14,745 nucleotides of DNA from Dehalococcoidia bacterium (GTDB lineage: Bacteria; Chloroflexota; Dehalococcoidia; UBA2979): assembly GCA_004297315.1 (NCBI GenBank), contig SCTU01000018.1:1-14745 (forward strand), written 5' to 3'. How positions within the stretch are numbered: the first letter of the stretch is position 1; each line of letters begins with the position of its first letter. Below, in pieces: positions 11,907 to 14,745 of the stretch. The notes below the pieces were generated by a model. That model saw only the letters and a list, made by a program, of their open reading frames with translations. It was not told the DNA's origin and did no database searches. The position numbers and the translations under genes were made by a program.

Positions 11907-12353
11907 ATGGCCACCACTGAGTCGATCCGCGACGCCATGACGGCGGCTTGGAAGGCGGGCGACACCACCCGTCGCGACGCGCTCCGGCTGATGATCGCGA
12001 GCATGACGAACGCCCGGATCGAGCTCGGGCGGCCGCTCGACGAGGCGGACGTCACGCGCGTCCTCCAGAAGGAGGCGAAGCAGCGACGCGACTCGATTGC
12101 CGAGTATGCGAAGGCCAAGCGACAGGACCTCGTCGACAAGGAGCAGGCCGAACTCGACGTGATTGTGCAGTTCCTTCCGCAACAGATGTCGGAGGAGGAA
12201 CTGCGCGCGATTGTGCGTTCGGTGATCGAGGAAGCCGGCGCGAAGAGCGTCAACGACCTCGGCAAAGTCATGCGCCCGCTGATGGCTCGGCTCGCAGGCC
12301 GGGCGGACGGCGCCGCTGCGAACGCCATCGCGCGCGAGATCCTCCAGGGCTAG
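11907..12353 (+). CDS. yqeY: GatB/YqeY domain-containing protein
   Basis: A 148-residue, almost wholly helical protein. IRDAMTAAWKAGDTTRRDALRLMIASMTNARIELG, then VLQKEAKQRRDSIAEYAKAKRQDLVDKEQAELDVIVQFLPQQMSEEEL, and LGKVMRPLMARLAGRADGAAAN are the family blocks across the full length. The domain also forms the C-terminal tRNA-binding tail of GatB, the amidotransferase subunit; stand-alone YqeY proteins are thought to bind tRNA or act near translation, but their role is not settled. AAGGAGG lies 4 bases before the ATG. It sits between rpsU and the pgpH-like gene, with 18 bases to the latter. Confidence 0.93.
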   Translation: MATTESIRDAMTAAWKAGDTTRRDALRLMIASMTNARIELGRPLDEADVTRVLQKEAKQRRDSIAEYAKAKRQDLVDKEQAELDVIVQFLPQQMSEEELRAIVRSVIEEAGAKSVNDLGKVMRPLMARLAGRADGAAANAIAREILQG

Positions 12354-12371
12354 CGCCCGCCCCGCCTTCCG

Positions 12372-14603
12372 ATGGCCGCCCGCACCACCTCCCTCCCCCC
12401 GCGCCCCATCCGGCGTCGTTCCTGGTGGTTCGGCGTTGTGGTCGCGCTCCTCCTCACTGCTGCGCTGTTCCCGGTCTACCCGGGCGTGCGTCCGCTGCGT
12501 GAGGGCTCGATCGTCGCTCGCCCCATCCATGCTCCGCGCGACCTCTCGTACGAGTCCGAGGTGCGGACGAACGCCGTCCGCAAACAGGCGGCCGACGCCG
12601 TCCCCGAGGTCGTCGTCCTGGACACCGCGGTGCGCGACCGGCAACTCGCCGACCTCGAGCGCGTGCTGCGCGAGGTCGACCGCGTGCGCAAGGACGCCGC
12701 GCTGTCCGACTCCGCGAAGGAGAGTGCGATCCGCGCGATCCCGGGGACGGCGATCTCGCAGGCCAGCGCTGCGGCGCTGGCGAAGCTGACGCAGGAGCGC
12801 TGGGAGGGTCTCATCAGCGTCGAGCTGCGCGCCGTCCTCGGCCGCACGCTGGTGGGCGCGGTCCCGGCGCAGGAAGTCGACCAGGCGAAGACGCGCGCGG
12901 CCGGCTTCTTCAGTCCCTCGCTGACTGAGACGGAACTCGCTGCCGCGCGCGAGCTGCTCTCGCCGCTGATCATCACGACGCTCAAGGTGGACGTCCCGCG
13001 CACGGAGGCGCAGCGAAAGCAGGCGCGCGAGAACACGCCGCCCGTGGTTGTCACGTTCACGCGCGGCCAGCCGGTCCTGGACGCCGGCGACCTCGTAGAC
13101 GCGGCGGCGATCGAGGCGCTCGACCGGCTCGGGATCAACGACGGAGCGCTGCGCTGGCCGGTCGCGGCGGCGGCCGTGGTCGCGGCGGTCGTCGCCGGCG
13201 TGGCCACCGCGCTGGTCGCCGCCGGCGTCCCCAGCCTCGTGGGCGCGCGCCGGCGGTTGCTGTTCGCCCTGCTGCTCGCCGCAGCGGTATTCGCCGCGAA
13301 GTCTGCCGCACCGTTCTTGCTGCCGGACGACGAGCGCCGCTTCCTCTTCCTCGCCCTCCCGCTCTGCGCCGCGCCCGTCTCGGTCGCGCTGTTCCTCGAC
13401 GCTGGTGCCGGGCTGCTGCTCACGGCGTTGCTGGGGGCGCTGACGATCTTCGCCAGCGTCGCCGCCCCCGGGGCCACCCTTGGAGAGGCGCGCGCGCTCG
13501 AGGTGGCGCAGTTTGCCGCGGCGATCACCGTGGGGTCGCTCGTGGCGATAGGCGTCGTCGCGCGCAGCGACCGGGGCCCTCGCATCATCCTCGCCGGCCT
13601 CGCCGCCGGGGCCGGTTCCGGCGTGGCTGCCGGCGCGCTGCTGCTGCTCGACCCCGACCGCCGGTCCGAGGATGTCCTGTGGCTGGTGGGCGGGAGCGTG
13701 GCCGGCGGCTTGTGGACGGCGGTGATCGCCGCGCTCGCCTTCGCGCTGCTCGGCAAGATGTTCGGCATCGTGACGCGGGTGCAACTGATGGAACTCGGGC
13801 AGTTGAGCCACCCGCTCCTGCGCCGGCTGCAGGACGAGGCACCGGGGACGTTCCAGCACGCGATGCTGGTCGGGAACCTCGCCGAGCGCGCGGCGGACCG
13901 GATCGGCGCTGACGCCCTTCTCGTGCGCGTGGGGGCGTACTACCACGACGTGGGCAAGTTGTACTCGCCGGCGTTCTTCGTCGAGAACTTCGGCGACGAT
14001 CCGAGTCCGCACGACCGCATCGACCCGATGCAGTCGAACCGGGTGATCCAGCAGCACGTCACGCAGGGGATCGAACTGGCACGCAAGGAGAAGTTGCCTG
14101 AGGCGGTCGTGCGGTTCATCCCTGAGCACCACGGCACCCGCCTGGTCTCCTATTTCTACCGCCGCGCCGCCGAGGCGCGCCCGGACATCTCGCCAGACGC
14201 CTTCCGCTACCCCGGGCCGCGGCCGCAGAGCCGGGAGACCGCGCTCGTGATGATCGCTGACGCCTGCGAGGCGACGGTCCGCTCGATGTCTGACCGCTCT
14301 ACCGAGCGCATCCGCGAGGTGGTGGAGAGGACGATCAGGGAGCGGATCGAGGAGGGGCAGTTCGACGAGTGCCCGATTTCGCTCCGCGACCTCAAGGTGG
14401 TGGCCGAGACCTACACCGCCACCCTCAACGCCGTGCTCCACCCGCGCGTCGAGTATCCCGAGCCCACGCGCCGCGAGTTGGCGGCACGAGGCGCCGTGCC
14501 TGCCCGTCCCGAGGCGCCTCGGGCCGACCTGCCGCAGGACGTGATTGTCGCGGACCTGCCGGTCCCCGCTCGCCGCGCGATCTCCGAGGACGACACGCAC
14601 TGA
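12372..14603 (+). CDS. pgpH: PgpH/YqfF-like 7TM-HD domain cyclic-di-AMP phosphodiesterase
   Basis: A 743-residue membrane enzyme that hydrolyses cyclic-di-AMP, judged by family. One N-terminal helix (about 17-35) is followed by an extracytoplasmic region (about 40-258, the 7TMR-HDED part), a multi-helix 7TM region (about 262-470) rich in Ala, Val and Leu, and a cytoplasmic HD domain (about 480-680). The metal ligands are present: His496 (TFQHAM), His525-Asp526 (YYHDVGK), His562 (QQHVTQG), His586-His587 (EHHGT) and Asp630 (IADACEA). The C-terminal 60 residues are Pro- and Arg-rich and look disordered. There is no clear Shine-Dalgarno sequence before the ATG, so translation may depend on yqeY. 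In Firmicutes the gene usually precedes ybeY; here purQ follows. Confidence 0.92.
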   Translation: MAARTTSLPPRPIRRRSWWFGVVVALLLTAALFPVYPGVRPLREGSIVARPIHAPRDLSYESEVRTNAVRKQAADAVPEVVVLDTAVRDRQLADLERVLREVDRVRKDAALSDSAKESAIRAIPGTAISQASAAALAKLTQERWEGLISVELRAVLGRTLVGAVPAQEVDQAKTRAAGFFSPSLTETELAAARELLSPLIITTLKVDVPRTEAQRKQARENTPPVVVTFTRGQPVLDAGDLVDAAAIEALDRLGINDGALRWPVAAAAVVAAVVAGVATALVAAGVPSLVGARRRLLFALLLAAAVFAAKSAAPFLLPDDERRFLFLALPLCAAPVSVALFLDAGAGLLLTALLGALTIFASVAAPGATLGEARALEVAQFAAAITVGSLVAIGVVARSDRGPRIILAGLAAGAGSGVAAGALLLLDPDRRSEDVLWLVGGSVAGGLWTAVIAALAFALLGKMFGIVTRVQLMELGQLSHPLLRRLQDEAPGTFQHAMLVGNLAERAADRIGADALLVRVGAYYHDVGKLYSPAFFVENFGDDPSPHDRIDPMQSNRVIQQHVTQGIELARKEKLPEAVVRFIPEHHGTRLVSYFYRRAAEARPDISPDAFRYPGPRPQSRETALVMIADACEATVRSMSDRSTERIREVVERTIRERIEEGQFDECPISLRDLKVVAETYTATLNAVLHPRVEYPEPTRRELAARGAVPARPEAPRADLPQDVIVADLPVPARRAISEDDTH

Positions 14604-14618
14604 CCGGCCCGTAGCCGG
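14604..14618 (+). terminator. Small hairpin after pgpH
   Basis: CCGGC and GCCGG pair around CCGTA, directly after the stop codon. There is no T run. The same stem occurs after the cytochrome c gene at 11129-11143. A weak terminator or part of the purQ control region are both possible. Confidence 0.25.
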
Positions 14619-14627
14619 AACGCTCCG

Positions 14628-14633
14628 TATACT
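14628..14633 (+). promoter_or_regulatory. -10 box upstream of purQ
   Basis: TATACT is the closest match to the TATAAT consensus in the window. No -35 box is seen at 16-18 bases upstream; CTGACC at 14600-14605 is 22 bases away. Initiation near 14640 would leave about 35 bases before the purQ GTG. Confidence 0.45.
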
Positions 14634-14674
14634 GGGCTTATCTCCCCTCGATGTCTGCGTCCGAGGAGCCGACC

Positions 14675-14745
14675 GTGCGCGCCGCCGTCCTCGTCTTTCC
14701 CGGCACCTGGAGCGACAACGACTGCGTCTGGGCGCTGTCGCAGGT
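14675..14745 (+). CDS. purQ: Phosphoribosylformylglycinamidine synthase subunit PurQ, N-terminal part (cut by window edge)
   Basis: Only 23 codons are visible. They encode RAAVLVFPGTWSDNDCVWAL, which matches the start of PurQ (a VFPG motif followed by a D-x-D-C segment), the glutaminase subunit that supplies ammonia to PurL for FGAR to FGAM, the step before PurM. The GTG at 14675 is preferred because GAGGAG lies 6 bases upstream. An in-frame ATG at 14651 would add eight residues (MSASEEPT) and lacks such a signal, but cannot be excluded. Read on its own, the assignment rests on one motif plus the presence of purF, purM and purH nearby. Whether purS and purL accompany it lies outside the window. 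Confidence 0.8.
   Translation, partial: MRAAVLVFPGTWSDNDCVWALSQ

Noticed and set aside
11448..14600. A 1050-residue open frame on the minus strand opposite pgpH, yqeY and rpsU
   Set aside because: It is a codon-bias shadow in high-GC DNA: the plus strand holds three recognisable genes with intact motifs, and the minus translation is low-complexity and Arg/His/Glu-rich without any family signature.
1..14745. Mobile elements, CRISPR arrays, defence systems or prophage
   Set aside because: No transposase, integrase, terminal repeats, regularly spaced repeats or phage-type genes were found on either strand; composition looks even throughout.

Overview
The window is high-GC bacterial DNA, densely coding and almost entirely on the + strand. 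It carries housekeeping and respiratory genes; I see no integrase, transposase, phage gene, CRISPR array or sign of a recent insertion. The gene set suggests an aerobic member of the Chloroflexota (Dehalococcoidia/Tepidiformia-like) or a comparable deep-branching high-GC lineage: a b6-type split cytochrome b complex, PgpH-type cyclic-di-AMP signalling, a [4Fe-4S]-type PurF, bS21 next to YqeY, and frequent GTG starts. That placement is an inference from protein style, not from a marker gene.

Layout. Positions 1-723 hold the end of folP and all of folK (folate biosynthesis). Positions 720-1195 hold a minus-strand pair, a two-helix membrane protein and a Trm112-like zinc protein, which converge on folK. 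A symmetric divergent promoter/operator region (1196-1283) separates them from a plus-strand run: a membrane-anchored protein of unknown function (1284), a YccU-type CoA-binding protein (1933), then purF, purM and purH (2429-6654). A family 2 glycosyltransferase with a probably leaderless transcript follows (6700-7440).

Positions 7441-11105 form a respiratory operon for a quinol:cytochrome c (b6f/bc-type) oxidoreductase. It has a clear TTGACC-N18-TACATT promoter, a 33-residue single-helix protein, a cytochrome b6-like subunit carrying the cysteine expected for a covalent heme c_i, a subunit-IV-like C-terminal cytochrome b with an APWY motif in place of PEWY, a Rieske protein with a Tat-type signal anchor, and a membrane-anchored diheme cytochrome c. 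Two tandem paralogous desulforedoxin-like mini-proteins follow (39 and 51 residues), one with three cysteines and one that has lost the site.

Positions 11452-14603 hold a ribosomal/stress block: a TTGACG-N18-TACGAT promoter with a 15-bp inverted repeat lying between its -35 and -10 boxes, then rpsU, a hairpin, yqeY and a pgpH-like cyclic-di-AMP phosphodiesterase. The window ends in the first codons of purQ, so the purine genes here are split by the respiratory and ribosomal blocks.

The most interesting points are in and around the cytochrome b complex (the 33-residue protein, the heme c_i cysteine, the APWY site), the pair of degenerating mini-rubredoxin-like genes, and the palindrome inside the rpsU promoter. 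None of these amounts to a clearly new system; they are specific, checkable oddities in an otherwise ordinary chromosomal region.
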